Assembly: GCA_964407825.1 (NCBI GenBank)
Contig: CAYOXD010000022.1
Coordinates: 1-32,096 of the forward strand
Source: CAYOXD01 sp964407825
GTDB taxonomy: Bacteria > Desulfobacterota > Desulfobacteria > Desulfobacterales > JAFDDL01
Reading direction: 5' to 3'
DNA: 32,096 nt
The notes below the pieces were generated by a model. That model was not told where the DNA came from and made no database searches. It worked only from the letters and a program-made list of their open reading frames with translations. Below are positions 8,702 to 17,574 of this stretch, one piece after another. Position 1 is the stretch's first letter; the number at the start of each line of letters is the position of its first letter. A program made the translations under genes and the position numbers.

Positions 8702-8724
8702 ATGGGCGGATTCCCATAATCCGC
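8702..8724. repeat. Overlapping palindromes in the TPR/YgiQ intergenic region
   Basis: Two mutually exclusive stems share the same bases. One is ATGGG (8702-8706) with CCCAT (8713-8717). The other is GCGGATT (8706-8712) with AATCCGC (8718-8724). They lie 31-53 bases upstream of the TPR start codon, on the template of its leader. They could be an operator or a leader structure. No function is shown. Confidence 0.4.
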
Positions 8725-8852
8725 ATTTTGCCCCCCCCATATCCCAATTTGCAGGGGATGTCCATATGGGGCTGCCGAAAGCAGCGACGCTAACCGAACA
8801 AGGTCCATTAAACCCGGCCATGTTTGGCAAGGCACGTTTTGTTATTGTTCTA

Positions 8853-8880
8853 TCGACATTTTCATTCGCCCCGGTATAAT
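8853..8880 (+). promoter_or_regulatory. Sigma-70 type promoter for the YgiQ gene
   Basis: TCGACA (5 of 6) and a perfect TATAAT are separated by 16 bases, about 59 bases before the ATG at 8939. This is the best promoter match I found by eye in the window. Confidence 0.65.
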
Positions 8881-8938
8881 CATATATGATACTTAGGACA
8901 CCGTTTTTTTGATCATATCCCATAAGCCAAAGGAAGCC

Positions 8939-10666
8939 ATGTTCCTTCCCACGACCCCAGCAGAAATGAAGCAGCTCGGATGGCACCGGCCGGATGTGGT
9001 ACTGGTCACGGGAGACAGCTACATCGACAGCCCCTATGTGGGCGTTGTCGTGATCGGCAAGGTGCTCCTGAAGGCCGGATACCGGGTGGGCATCATTGCT
9101 CAGCCGGACATCCATTCCGAGACGGATATCGCAAGACTGGGGGAACCGCTCCTTTTCTGGGGCGTTACCGGCGGATGCGTCGATTCCATGGTGGCCAATT
9201 ACACGGCCGGCGGAAAACGCCGGAAGTCCGATGACTTTACGCCCGGCCTGATGAACGACCGACGTCCGGACCGGGCGGTGATCCAGTACACGAACCTGAT
9301 CCGACGGTACTTCAAATCCACGGCCCCAGTGGTTCTCGGCGGTATCGAAGCCAGCCTCCGGCGGATCTCCCACTATGACTTCTGGTCGAATCGAATCCGA
9401 AGATCCATCCTCTTTGACGCAAAGGCGGACCTCCTGGTCTATGGCATGGGAGAAAAAACCGTCCTGTCCCTGGCTGAGGCCCTGAAGTATGGAAGGCCCT
9501 ACGGAGAGCTGCCGGGTCTCTGCCGTGTCGCCAAAACGCCTCCTGCGGACGCCATCGAGCTGCCCTCTCATGAGTTGGTCGCCGGAGACAAGGCGGCCTT
9601 TGCGGACATGTTCGAAACCTTCTACCGGAACACGGACCCCGCAAGCGCGCGGCGCCTGATCCAGCGCCAGGACACCCGCTTTCTGGTCCAGAACCCGCCG
9701 GCCGACGACCTGGAAGGGGAAGCCCTGGACGCGGTTTATGAAATGGATTTCGAGCATGCCCAACATCCCTACTACGAGCGGCAAGGACGGGCCCGAGCCC
9801 TGGACACCATCGGTTTTTCCATCACCACGCACCGCGGATGTTATGGAGAGTGTAGCTTTTGCGCCATCGGCGTCCATCAGGGGAGAACCGTCCACTCCCG
9901 AACCACCGCCTCCATCCTCAGGGAGGCCCGAAAGTTGTCCCGGCACCCCGGTTTCAAAGGGTACATCCAGGATGTGGGAGGTCCCACCGCCAATATGTTC
10001 GGCTTCGAATGCCGGAAAAAACGGCTCAAGGGTCCCTGCGCCACCAGGCGATGCCTCTTCCCCGAGGTGTGCGACCAGCTGTCTGTGGATCACCGGCCGC
10101 AGATGGCACTCCTGGAAAAGCTCCAGGGGATCCCAGGGGTTAAAAGGGCCTTTGTACGTTCAGGCATCCGCCACGATCTCGTCCTTGCGGACCGGCAAAA
10201 CGGCCGGGCCTATCTGGACCGGATCATCCGCCATCATCTGTCCGGTCAACTTAAAGTAGCGCCTGAGCATTCAGAGCATAATATACTTCAATACATGAAA
10301 AAACCTGATATTTCAAAACTCACACGGTTCAAGGATCTCTTTGATCGCCTGTCCCGGGCCGCTGGCGGCGGGCGCTTCCTCACCTACTATCTCATCGCGG
10401 CCCACCCGGGCTGTACCCTGAAGCATATGGAGGCCCTGAACAACTTTTGCCGAAACCGGCTCCACACCCGGCCCGAGCAGGTCCAGATCTTCACCCCCAC
10501 CCCCTCCACCTATTCGAGCCTCCTCTATTGGACCCAACTGGATCCGGAGACCCATACCCCGCTCTTTGTGGAGACGAACCCCCGGAAGAGGGAATTGCAA
10601 AAGTGGGCCGTCACGGGCCCTCCCCTTCACGGACGGGGCAGGACACGAAACCGGAAGGATGATTGA
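8939..10666 (+). CDS. ygiQ: YgiQ family radical SAM protein
   Basis: The protein has 575 residues. The N-terminal domain begins MFLPTTPAEMKQLGW, then VLVTGDSYIDSPYVG and GYRVGIIAQP, all hallmarks of the YgiQ (UPF0313) family. The radical SAM cluster motif CxxxCxxC is at Cys301, Cys305 and Cys308 (RGCYGECSFC). The C-terminal part has the family block QVQIFTPTPSTYSS. The enzyme should cleave SAM reductively with a 4Fe-4S cluster; the physiological reaction of YgiQ proteins is not established. The ATG at 8939 with AGGAAG just before it is preferred to a TTG at 8909. A promoter lies upstream. Its TGA overlaps the next gene's ATG (TGATG), so the two are probably translated together. The C-terminus is short, ending in a basic tail. 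Confidence 0.93.
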   Translation: MFLPTTPAEMKQLGWHRPDVVLVTGDSYIDSPYVGVVVIGKVLLKAGYRVGIIAQPDIHSETDIARLGEPLLFWGVTGGCVDSMVANYTAGGKRRKSDDFTPGLMNDRRPDRAVIQYTNLIRRYFKSTAPVVLGGIEASLRRISHYDFWSNRIRRSILFDAKADLLVYGMGEKTVLSLAEALKYGRPYGELPGLCRVAKTPPADAIELPSHELVAGDKAAFADMFETFYRNTDPASARRLIQRQDTRFLVQNPPADDLEGEALDAVYEMDFEHAQHPYYERQGRARALDTIGFSITTHRGCYGECSFCAIGVHQGRTVHSRTTASILREARKLSRHPGFKGYIQDVGGPTANMFGFECRKKRLKGPCATRRCLFPEVCDQLSVDHRPQMALLEKLQGIPGVKRAFVRSGIRHDLVLADRQNGRAYLDRIIRHHLSGQLKVAPEHSEHNILQYMKKPDISKLTRFKDLFDRLSRAAGGGRFLTYYLIAAHPGCTLKHMEALNNFCRNRLHTRPEQVQIFTPTPSTYSSLLYWTQLDPETHTPLFVETNPRKRELQKWAVTGPPLHGRGRTRNRKDD

Positions 10667-13506
10667 TGAAAAGACCCGCAACTTCGCCCTTCGATGACCT
10701 TTCTGCCAGGATTTCAGGGGACCTCCATGCGGATCCGCTGTGGCAATACATGCTGTCCACCGATGCGAGCATCTTCCGCCGGACACCGGCCTGCGTGGTG
10801 TACCCTAAAACGGATCGAGACGTAATGGAAACCGTGCGGTTCGCCCGGCGCCAGGGCCTGAGCGTCCATGCCCGGGGCGCCGGCAGCGGTCTCACCGGCG
10901 CTGCCCTGGGAAACGGCGTGGTGCTGGATTTCACCCGTTACATGAACCGGCTTCTCCTTCTGGATAAGCAGGGAAAACGGTTTGTCTGTGAACCCGGATA
11001 CCGCCTGGGAGAACTGGAGGAACAGCTCAAGGGAACCGGCCTCTTCTTCCCGCCGGATCCTTCCAGCGGCGAATTTGCCACCTTCGGGGGCATGTTCGGC
11101 ACCAATGCCAGCGGCGCCCATTCGGTCAAATACGGAAATGTCGCCGATTATCTGCTCGATGCGGACCTGGTGACGGCGGATGCCCGGCGCCTGATCCTCT
11201 CCAAGGTGAAATCCGCATCGGTTGAATCGCTGCCGGCAAATCTCCAACAGCTCCATCGGCTCTACAGAGCCCATGCCCTGGATATCGAAGCGGCGTACCC
11301 AACGGTCCGGTGCAATGTCGCCGGCTACAACTTGAGGGGGTTGGTCCGGGCAGGTCGCCTCTGTCTGGATCGGCTCTTCGCCGGAGCCGAGGGAACCCTG
11401 GGCATCGCCACCCGCTTGACATTCCGGCTCTTGGACAGACCCGCCCACGATTCGCTGGTGGTGGCCTATTTTCGGGACATTCTCAGCGCGGCCCGTGCCA
11501 CCCAGGCCATCTTGCCCCTTGGGCCCGCCGGCATCGAAATAATGGATAAGTCGCTGCTGAAGCTCGCCCAGGAGGCGGAACCGGCCCTTAGGGGCAAAAT
11601 CCCCGAGGGCACCGACAATGCGATTCTCATCGAGTTCGACGGAACGGAACCGGAAGCCTGCGCCGATCTGGCGGCTTCCACCCGGCGGCTCCTCCTGGCG
11701 CTGAAGCTCACCGATCAGGTCCATGCGGCGGCATCCGCTGAGGAGAAAAAACGATTCTGGACTATCCGGAAGGCCGCCGTGCCGATTCTTTACAAGCTCA
11801 AGAGTCGGAAGAAAATTCTTGCCCTCGTGGAGGACGCCGCCGTCCCCACCGACCGGCTGGTGGATTATTTCAATGGCATCCAGCGCATATTAAACGAGCT
11901 TGGCGTCGATTTCGTCCTCTACGGGCACATCGCAAAGGGGCTCATGCATACCCGGCCGCTTCTGGATCTGAAAGATACCGGTGATGTGGCGCTGCTCAAA
12001 ATCATCGCGGACAGGGTGTTCGAACTGGTCGTCTCCCTGAACGGAACTATTTCCGGCGAACATGGCGACGGTCGGCTCCGAAGCGCCTACATTCGCAAAC
12101 GCTACCCGAAAATCCATCCCCTGTTTCTGGAAACAAAGCGTCTGCTGGATCCCCATGGCATTTTCAACCCCGAGATCATCACCCATCACGATCCGGAACA
12201 GATAACCGGGCACCTGCGCTACGGCGGGACCTACCATGGCCATGAACGTCAGGAAGAGAGGCAACTGCTCTGGCCCGAAGGGTTCATGGAGGAGGCCGAA
12301 AAATGCCATGGATGCTCCAAGTGCACCACCGTCACCAATGCCACGCGCATGTGCCCGATCTATAAGCTGACCCGCGAGGAGACGGCGGCCCCCAAAGCCA
12401 AGGCCAACCTGTTGAGGGCGCTTATCAGTGGCGCCCTGGAGGACAAAGCCCTTTATGAAAGAACCTTTCAGCAGGTGATGGACCGCTGCGCCAATTGCGG
12501 AAGCTGCAGCCATGAATGCCCCTCCGGGGTGAACATCCCGAAGCTCGCCATGGAGGCAAGAAGCCGGTACGTGGCCCGCTTCGGCACCTCCCTCCACAGC
12601 CGGCTGGTGACGCGGGTGGAGCGGGCCGGCCGCACGATCCGGAAAATTTCCCCTGCACTGCGGGTAATGATGCGGATTCCAGGGACAAAAGGCCTTGCCG
12701 CGCGCCTGACCGGGGTAGCCGCCGAACGGGATGTGCTCGGCTTTGCCTTCAAATCCCTGTTTGAGCGTCTCTCTCCCAGCCAGGGTGCCGGGGATATCAC
12801 CGTCCTCTACTTCAGCGGCTGCTATGCCGGGTATCTCAATCCCCGAATCGGCGAAGCGGCCGCAGCGGTGCTCACCCGCATGGGGGTTTCCGTCCTGATC
12901 CCGCCGCAGCACTGCTGCGGACTTCCGGCCATGACCAAGGGCATGGCCCAGGAGGCCCGCGGCATGATCCAACGGAACCTGGAAAAGTGGGGAAATCTCT
13001 TGGACCGGGTGGATCATGTGGTGGTCACCTGCTCCTCCTGCGGATATGCCCTCATGAGGGACTGGGGGGTGCTCCTGGAAACCGGCCAGACGTCACAGGT
13101 ATCGGAAAAGATCATCCATATCAGCAGGCTCGTCGACCTCCATAAGGATCGCCTGGAGTTGGATTCCCCGCCCGGGCGCATCGCATACCACCATCCCTGT
13201 CACCTGAAGATCCAGCCCGATCCTGACAGCTCCCTTCGTCTGCTCTCAAACCTGCCGGGGCTGCAGGTGGAAAATCTCGACGCCCGCTGTTGCGGCATGA
13301 TAGGCAGCTGGGGCATGGCAGCAGAAAATTATGAACTCAGCCGTCAAATCGGATCGGATCTGGTGGGAAAGATCCGTTTATCGAAAGCAGATGCCGCCGT
13401 TACCGATTGTCCGACCTGTCGCATGCAGATGGAGGCCTTCGGGGGAAAGCCAGTGATGCATCCGGTGGAGGTCCTGGCCGGGCGGCTCCGCAAGTTGGAG
13501 GGGTGA
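10666..13506 (+). CDS. Fused FAD-linked oxidase / Fe-S oxidoreductase (GlcD-GlcF type, D-2-hydroxyacid dehydrogenase)
   Basis: The protein has 946 residues. The N-terminal PCMH-type FAD domain (about 35-220) has ARGAGSGLTGAAL and GGMFGTNASGAHS. The FAD-oxidase C-terminal domain runs to about residue 515 and includes SGEHGDGR. A ferredoxin-like domain follows with two Cys sets: 547/550/553/563 and 608/611/614/618. The end has two cysteine-rich CCG-type repeats (HCCGLPAM and RCCGMIGSWGM), as in GlcF, LutA and heterodisulfide-reductase subunits. Such fusions oxidise D-lactate, glycolate or D-2-hydroxyglutarate and pass electrons to a membrane or soluble acceptor. The substrate cannot be read from the sequence. 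The ATG at 10666 overlaps the YgiQ stop, and GGAAGGAT precedes it. Confidence 0.92.
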   Translation: MKRPATSPFDDLSARISGDLHADPLWQYMLSTDASIFRRTPACVVYPKTDRDVMETVRFARRQGLSVHARGAGSGLTGAALGNGVVLDFTRYMNRLLLLDKQGKRFVCEPGYRLGELEEQLKGTGLFFPPDPSSGEFATFGGMFGTNASGAHSVKYGNVADYLLDADLVTADARRLILSKVKSASVESLPANLQQLHRLYRAHALDIEAAYPTVRCNVAGYNLRGLVRAGRLCLDRLFAGAEGTLGIATRLTFRLLDRPAHDSLVVAYFRDILSAARATQAILPLGPAGIEIMDKSLLKLAQEAEPALRGKIPEGTDNAILIEFDGTEPEACADLAASTRRLLLALKLTDQVHAAASAEEKKRFWTIRKAAVPILYKLKSRKKILALVEDAAVPTDRLVDYFNGIQRILNELGVDFVLYGHIAKGLMHTRPLLDLKDTGDVALLKIIADRVFELVVSLNGTISGEHGDGRLRSAYIRKRYPKIHPLFLETKRLLDPHGIFNPEIITHHDPEQITGHLRYGGTYHGHERQEERQLLWPEGFMEEAEKCHGCSKCTTVTNATRMCPIYKLTREETAAPKAKANLLRALISGALEDKALYERTFQQVMDRCANCGSCSHECPSGVNIPKLAMEARSRYVARFGTSLHSRLVTRVERAGRTIRKISPALRVMMRIPGTKGLAARLTGVAAERDVLGFAFKSLFERLSPSQGAGDITVLYFSGCYAGYLNPRIGEAAAAVLTRMGVSVLIPPQHCCGLPAMTKGMAQEARGMIQRNLEKWGNLLDRVDHVVVTCSSCGYALMRDWGVLLETGQTSQVSEKIIHISRLVDLHKDRLELDSPPGRIAYHHPCHLKIQPDPDSSLRLLSNLPGLQVENLDARCCGMIGSWGMAAENYELSRQIGSDLVGKIRLSKADAAVTDCPTCRMQMEAFGGKPVMHPVEVLAGRLRKLEG

Positions 13507-13633
13507 AAAAGGCGTATCGTTGCAACAGCCGGTTGAAATCCCATGGTCATCCGACTATGATAGGGGCCAGTTTGACATCTGTAAGCGCCGCCGAGGCGCC
13601 GATACCGAAACCCCCTAAAGGAGCCACACACCT

Positions 13634-14131
13634 GTGATCACCATTCCCATGGCGCATACCCCCTACCATATCGGCGTCATATCTGATACCCATGGCCTCT
13701 TCCGTCCCGAAGCCGCAGCGCTTCTCCAGGGCGTCCACCTGATTCTTCACGCCGGAGATGTGGGCTCCCCCCAGATTGCCGCGGCCATGGAAAAGATCGC
13801 GCCGCTCGTGGCGGTTCACGGCAATATGGACCATGGCTTGGTACTGGAGATGCTGCCCGAGAGCGAAACCATCCAATTGGGTAGTGTCCGAATCCACCTT
13901 CTGCACGATGTGGCGCAGCTGCAACCCGATGTCTCCGAGTTCGACCTGATCGTCAGTGGCCATACCCATCGCCCCCATATGTCACAAAACGGGCGCACCA
14001 CCTACTTGAACCCCGGCAGTGCCGGTCCCCAGCGCTTTGGATTGCCCGCCTCCATGGCCAAGGTCGAGGTCCTTGAAAATAGCTTCTCCGTCCAACACTA
14101 CAATCTGACAGCCGCTCCCCGAGTCCGGTGA
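13634..14131 (+). CDS. YfcE/MJ0936-type metallophosphodiesterase
   Basis: The protein has 165 residues, typical for this small calcineurin-like phosphoesterase family. All metal-binding blocks are present in order: VISDTHG, LHAGDVG, VHGNMD, and SGHTHRP, followed by YLNPGSAG. It should hydrolyse phosphodiester or phosphomonoester bonds using two metal ions in the cytosol; the natural substrate of the family is uncertain. I chose the GTG at 13634 because AAAGGAG lies 10 bases before it; an ATG at 13649 is an alternative that would shorten the protein by five residues. It lies 127 bases after the oxidoreductase on the same strand and may be transcribed with it. Confidence 0.9.
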   Translation: MITIPMAHTPYHIGVISDTHGLFRPEAAALLQGVHLILHAGDVGSPQIAAAMEKIAPLVAVHGNMDHGLVLEMLPESETIQLGSVRIHLLHDVAQLQPDVSEFDLIVSGHTHRPHMSQNGRTTYLNPGSAGPQRFGLPASMAKVEVLENSFSVQHYNLTAAPRVR

Positions 14132-14192
14132 CACCTCACCTGCGCCGTGGCAGGAATCAAAGGCCGTCCACCAAGAATTGCCGGATGAACAC

Positions 14193-14350
14193 CAGCGATT
14201 CTAACTGAATCCGATTCACCGTATCGCATAATCCTTTCGGCACCGGGTAATGTAATATTTTCGCGACGAGTCACGGCCGGGTCTAATGAACCTTTTTCCG
14301 TTCATACCACTGGCATGTCAGTGGCTTATTCCTTCGGATTAGAATCGCTG
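14193..14350. repeat. 12-bp inverted repeat flanking about 134 bases
   Basis: CAGCGATTCTAA at 14193-14204 is exactly complementary in reverse to TTAGAATCGCTG at 14339-14350. With a small insertion on the left arm the match continues inward through ATCCGA. The arms could fold a transcript into a long stem or mark a degraded small element. No transposase gene lies between them. Confidence 0.55.
14307..14324 (+). other. Short hairpin inside the inverted-repeat interval
   Basis: CCACTG, a six-base loop GCATGT and CAGTGG form a perfect 6-bp stem followed by CTTATTCCTT. The T run is too interrupted for a confident terminator. Confidence 0.3.
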
Positions 14351-14511
14351 CAAGACCAGCTATTGCCTTTGTCTATGCTATTTAGTATTCTAATCAAAGA
14401 CCCAGGCTCCAATCAGTCAATAAAGCCGTGCCGCTACCAGGCACACGCCCTCACCACCGTCGTCTTTTTCATTGACTCACAAGATCCCTACCCGGCGCGG
14501 GAGGCTGGTTT

Positions 14512-17448
14512 ATGGGCGGATTATCGATTGCCGCATTGCTCTTTTTGAGCGGACTGTGCGCCTATGCCGCGCTCAGTCACCTGTCCCTCGCGCTACGGCG
14601 TCCCATAGACCGACCCCACCTTCTTTTCGCCGTCATGTGCATCCTGCTGGCCTGCTTCGGTCTGAGCGAGGCAGCCTTCTATCAGTCGAAAAGCATTCCG
14701 GCCTATGTGGCGGCGCTCAAGTGGAATATTACCTGGTGCATGCTCTTTTTCGCCCTCCTTCCCTGGTTCATCGCCGAATTTACCGGATTCCGCTCACGTG
14801 TCTGGCTATGGGGCTCGAGCCTCGTCTTTGCCTTGCTGGCGCTTATCAACCTGATGTCCCCCTACAGCCTCCAGTTTAGGGTGATCACCCGGCTCTCGTC
14901 GATTCATCTGCCCTGGGGCGAAGTGGTCACCTGGCCCGTAGGCCCCAGCGGTCCTGCCTTTTTAATCGCCTCCACGGCGGTACTGCTCAATATCGTTTTT
15001 GTGATCTGGACCCTGGGGGCGGCATGGCGTCGCGATCGATCTCCCGTCCTATTTTACATGTTGCTTGCCACGTCGCTTTTCCTGGCCACGGCAGTAGAGG
15101 GAATTTTGGTTCGGGCATCCATCATCGATTTCATCCTCCTGGGTCCTTACGGTTGTCTCCTGATGGTCATCATCATCAGTCTCGCCCTGAGCCGGGATAC
15201 GAGCCAGCGTCTGGCGCTTCTGAACTTCGCCCTGAATAACGGGCACGAGGCCGCCTTTCTGAGCGATTACAGGGGTCGGTTGCGTTACGTCAATGAGGAA
15301 TCCTGCCAGGCCCTGGGGTACAGCCAAGAGGAGCTGCTCGGTCTCACGGTGGATGCCATTGCCCCGGATTTTTCAACGGAACGCTGGCGCGCACATTGGA
15401 AAGAGCTCAGGGATAAGGGCACCCTCACCTTCAATAGCTGGCATCGGACCAAGGACGGTCGCACACTGCCCGTTGAAGTCAACGCCAACTACTTCACCTT
15501 CAACGGTCGCGGCTACCACCTGGCGCTGGCCCGGGATATCAGCAGGCGCCTCGGGGCCGAGGAGGCGCTCAAGAGGGAACGCCAACGCTTCTATGACGTC
15601 CTGGAGACCCTGCCCGCGATGATCTGCCTGTTGACCTCGGATCATCAGGTGGCCTTTATCAACCGAAGCTTCCGCAAGCGATTCGGCGAAGTGCGGGGCC
15701 GCCGTTGCCACGAATATGTCTTCGGCTTTGAGACACCATGCCGGTTCTGCAAAACCCTCGAGGTGTTGGAAACCGGCCGGCCCTATCACTGGGAAATCAC
15801 CGCGAAGGACGGCAGCGTTTTCGATATGCACGACTTTCCCTTTACCGATGCAGATGGCTCCCGGCTGATCCTGGAGGTATGCACCGACATCACCGAACAG
15901 AAGCGGGCGCTCGAAACGATCCGCGAGCGGGAAATCTTCATCCGCAACATCCTTGAGACCGTGGATGAGGGGTTCATCGTGCTGGACCGGGATTTCCGCA
16001 TTCAGTCCGCCAACCGGGCCTTCTGTAACCTGGTGGGCCTGCCTGAAGACCGGGTGATCGGTCGGTTGTGTCATGAGGTCTCCCATGGGACGCCCAGACA
16101 CTGCACCGAAGCTGGAGAGGATTGCCCCGTATACCGTACCCTTGCAACCGGAACCCCCCACAGCGCCGACCACACCCATTTCGACGCAAACGGCGAAAAA
16201 CAGCACGTGGAACTGAAATCCTATCCGATTTTCAACGGTTCGGGGGAGGTGACCTCGGCCATCGAAACCATCACCAACGTGACCGAGAACAGGCGGCTTG
16301 AAGAGCAGCTGCACCAGTCCCAGAAGATGGAGGCCATCGGAACGCTTGCTGGAGGGATAGCTCATGATTTCAACAACATGCTCCTGGTTATCACCGGCTA
16401 CTGCGAAATGGCCATGGAACAGGTGGATCCCTCCCTCAAGCTCTATGGCAACCTCCAGGAGATACTCCGGGCGGCAGGGCGCTCCTCCGATCTGACCCGG
16501 CAACTGCTGACCTTTGCCCGAAAGCAGACCATCTCCCCCAGGGCGCTCAACCTCAACGACACCGTGGCGGGGATGCTCAAGATGCTGGGCCGTCTGATCG
16601 GCGAGGCCATCGACATCGTATGGCGCCCGGAGGAAGCCTTGTGTCCGGTCATGATGGATCCCTCCCAGATCGATCAGATCCTGGCCAACCTCTGCGTCAA
16701 CGCCCGCGATGCCATCGCGGGGGTAGGCAGAATCACCATCGAGACCCAAAACGCTTCCATCGACGAGCACTATTGCGCCGGCCACCCGGAGGCCTCTCCG
16801 GGCCGGTACGTGCTGTTGGCGGTGAGTGACAACGGCTGCGGAATGGACGCCAAAACCCTCTCAAAGATATTCGAGCCCTTCTATACCACCAAGGAACAGG
16901 GAAAGGGCACCGGCCTCGGCCTGGCCACGGTATACGGCATTGTCAAACAGAATAAGGGGTTCATCAACGTATACAGCGAACTGGGAAGAGGCACGACATT
17001 CAATATCTATCTACCCAGCCACGATATCGACCGGGGAGATAGGGGAATATTAGATCAAGCAGAATCAATTCCCCAGGGAGGTGAAACCATCCTGATAGTG
17101 GAGGATGCGCCGGCCATCCTGACCATGGCCACCCAAATGCTGGAGGGTTTCGGGTACCGGGTTCTGGGCGTTTCATCCCCGATCGCTGCCATCCGGGAGG
17201 CCCGGGAACATACGGCCGGGATCGACCTGCTCCTTACCGATGTGGTCATGCCAGGCATGAATGGCAAGGATCTGGCAAAGGAGATCAGTGCCATCTTTCC
17301 GGATATCAAATGCCTGTTCATGTCGGGCTATGCAGGCAGTGTTATCTTGGAATTCGGACTGCTGGAAAAGAACATCCATTTCATACAGAAACCCTTTTCC
17401 GTACAAACCCTTGCCACCAAGGTCCGGGAAACCCTGGACGGACCCTGA
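14512..17448 (+). CDS. Hybrid sensor histidine kinase (membrane, three PAS, HisKA, ATPase, REC)
   Basis: The protein has 978 residues. About seven N-terminal membrane helices (1-230) form a 7TM-like sensor. Three PAS domains follow (about 240-355, 360-475 and 485-600). The kinase core has His618 in AGGIAHDFNN as the phospho-acceptor, the N box NLCVNARDAI, and the ATP-binding boxes DNGCGMD and GKGTGLGLATVYG. A C-terminal receiver (about 855-975) has Asp910 in TDVVMPGMNG and the lysine of QKPFS. It should autophosphorylate on His618 and transfer to Asp910, with onward relay through an unidentified partner. PAS2 and PAS3 each carry a cysteine cluster. GGGAGG lies seven bases before the ATG. It is monocistronic by position. 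Confidence 0.93.
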   Translation: MGGLSIAALLFLSGLCAYAALSHLSLALRRPIDRPHLLFAVMCILLACFGLSEAAFYQSKSIPAYVAALKWNITWCMLFFALLPWFIAEFTGFRSRVWLWGSSLVFALLALINLMSPYSLQFRVITRLSSIHLPWGEVVTWPVGPSGPAFLIASTAVLLNIVFVIWTLGAAWRRDRSPVLFYMLLATSLFLATAVEGILVRASIIDFILLGPYGCLLMVIIISLALSRDTSQRLALLNFALNNGHEAAFLSDYRGRLRYVNEESCQALGYSQEELLGLTVDAIAPDFSTERWRAHWKELRDKGTLTFNSWHRTKDGRTLPVEVNANYFTFNGRGYHLALARDISRRLGAEEALKRERQRFYDVLETLPAMICLLTSDHQVAFINRSFRKRFGEVRGRRCHEYVFGFETPCRFCKTLEVLETGRPYHWEITAKDGSVFDMHDFPFTDADGSRLILEVCTDITEQKRALETIREREIFIRNILETVDEGFIVLDRDFRIQSANRAFCNLVGLPEDRVIGRLCHEVSHGTPRHCTEAGEDCPVYRTLATGTPHSADHTHFDANGEKQHVELKSYPIFNGSGEVTSAIETITNVTENRRLEEQLHQSQKMEAIGTLAGGIAHDFNNMLLVITGYCEMAMEQVDPSLKLYGNLQEILRAAGRSSDLTRQLLTFARKQTISPRALNLNDTVAGMLKMLGRLIGEAIDIVWRPEEALCPVMMDPSQIDQILANLCVNARDAIAGVGRITIETQNASIDEHYCAGHPEASPGRYVLLAVSDNGCGMDAKTLSKIFEPFYTTKEQGKGTGLGLATVYGIVKQNKGFINVYSELGRGTTFNIYLPSHDIDRGDRGILDQAESIPQGGETILIVEDAPAILTMATQMLEGFGYRVLGVSSPIAAIREAREHTAGIDLLLTDVVMPGMNGKDLAKEISAIFPDIKCLFMSGYAGSVILEFGLLEKNIHFIQKPFSVQTLATKVRETLDGP

Positions 17449-17517
17449 CCCCGCCTACGCTCTCGACATGCCAGGTGATCACCATTCCGGGTAAATGATG
17501 TCGGAGCTCGAAAAAGA

Positions 17518-17546
17518 TTGACCTCGCAAGCCATCGTTACTATAGC
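17518..17546 (+). promoter_or_regulatory. Candidate promoter for the rpe-aroQ-ilvA cluster
   Basis: TTGACC (5 of 6) is separated by 17 bases from TATAGC (4 of 6), ending 28 bases before the rpe ATG. Confidence 0.5.
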
Positions 17547-17574
17547 TCCTATATTAAATTTCACGGAGAATCGC

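Larger units (their letters stand above)
14132..14511. other. 380-base non-coding region
   Basis: I found no credible gene here. It is visibly more AT-rich than its surroundings. It contains a 12-bp inverted repeat (14193-14204 and 14339-14350) and a short hairpin (14307-14324), described separately, and ends in GGGAGG (14499-14504), the ribosome site of the sensor kinase. Confidence 0.7.

Noticed and set aside
8672..10093. Long minus-strand open frame extending the TPR gene by 474 codons
   Set aside because: It lies antisense to the YgiQ gene and the intergenic region, lacks any domain, and the TPR protein has a sensible start, signal-anchor and ribosome site at 8671.
13572..13606. Promoter before the YfcE-type gene from a perfect TTGACA
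   Set aside because: The position 17 bases downstream is GC-rich (part of a GCGCC/GGCGC palindrome), with no acceptable -10.
13742..14001. Alternative plus- and minus-strand frames inside the phosphodiesterase gene
   Set aside because: They are shadows. The plus-strand frame from 13634 contains every metal-binding motif in order.
8697..14526. 16-base direct match (GGTTTATGGGCGGATT) near 8697 and 14507
   Set aside because: One copy is at the kinase start codon and the other in a non-coding leader. A chance 16-mer match somewhere in 32 kb has an expected count of roughly 0.1, and the flanks do not match.
14315..14548. 77-codon frame in the non-coding region before the hybrid kinase
   Set aside because: It has no ribosome site, overlaps the start of the kinase in another frame, and has no recognisable features.
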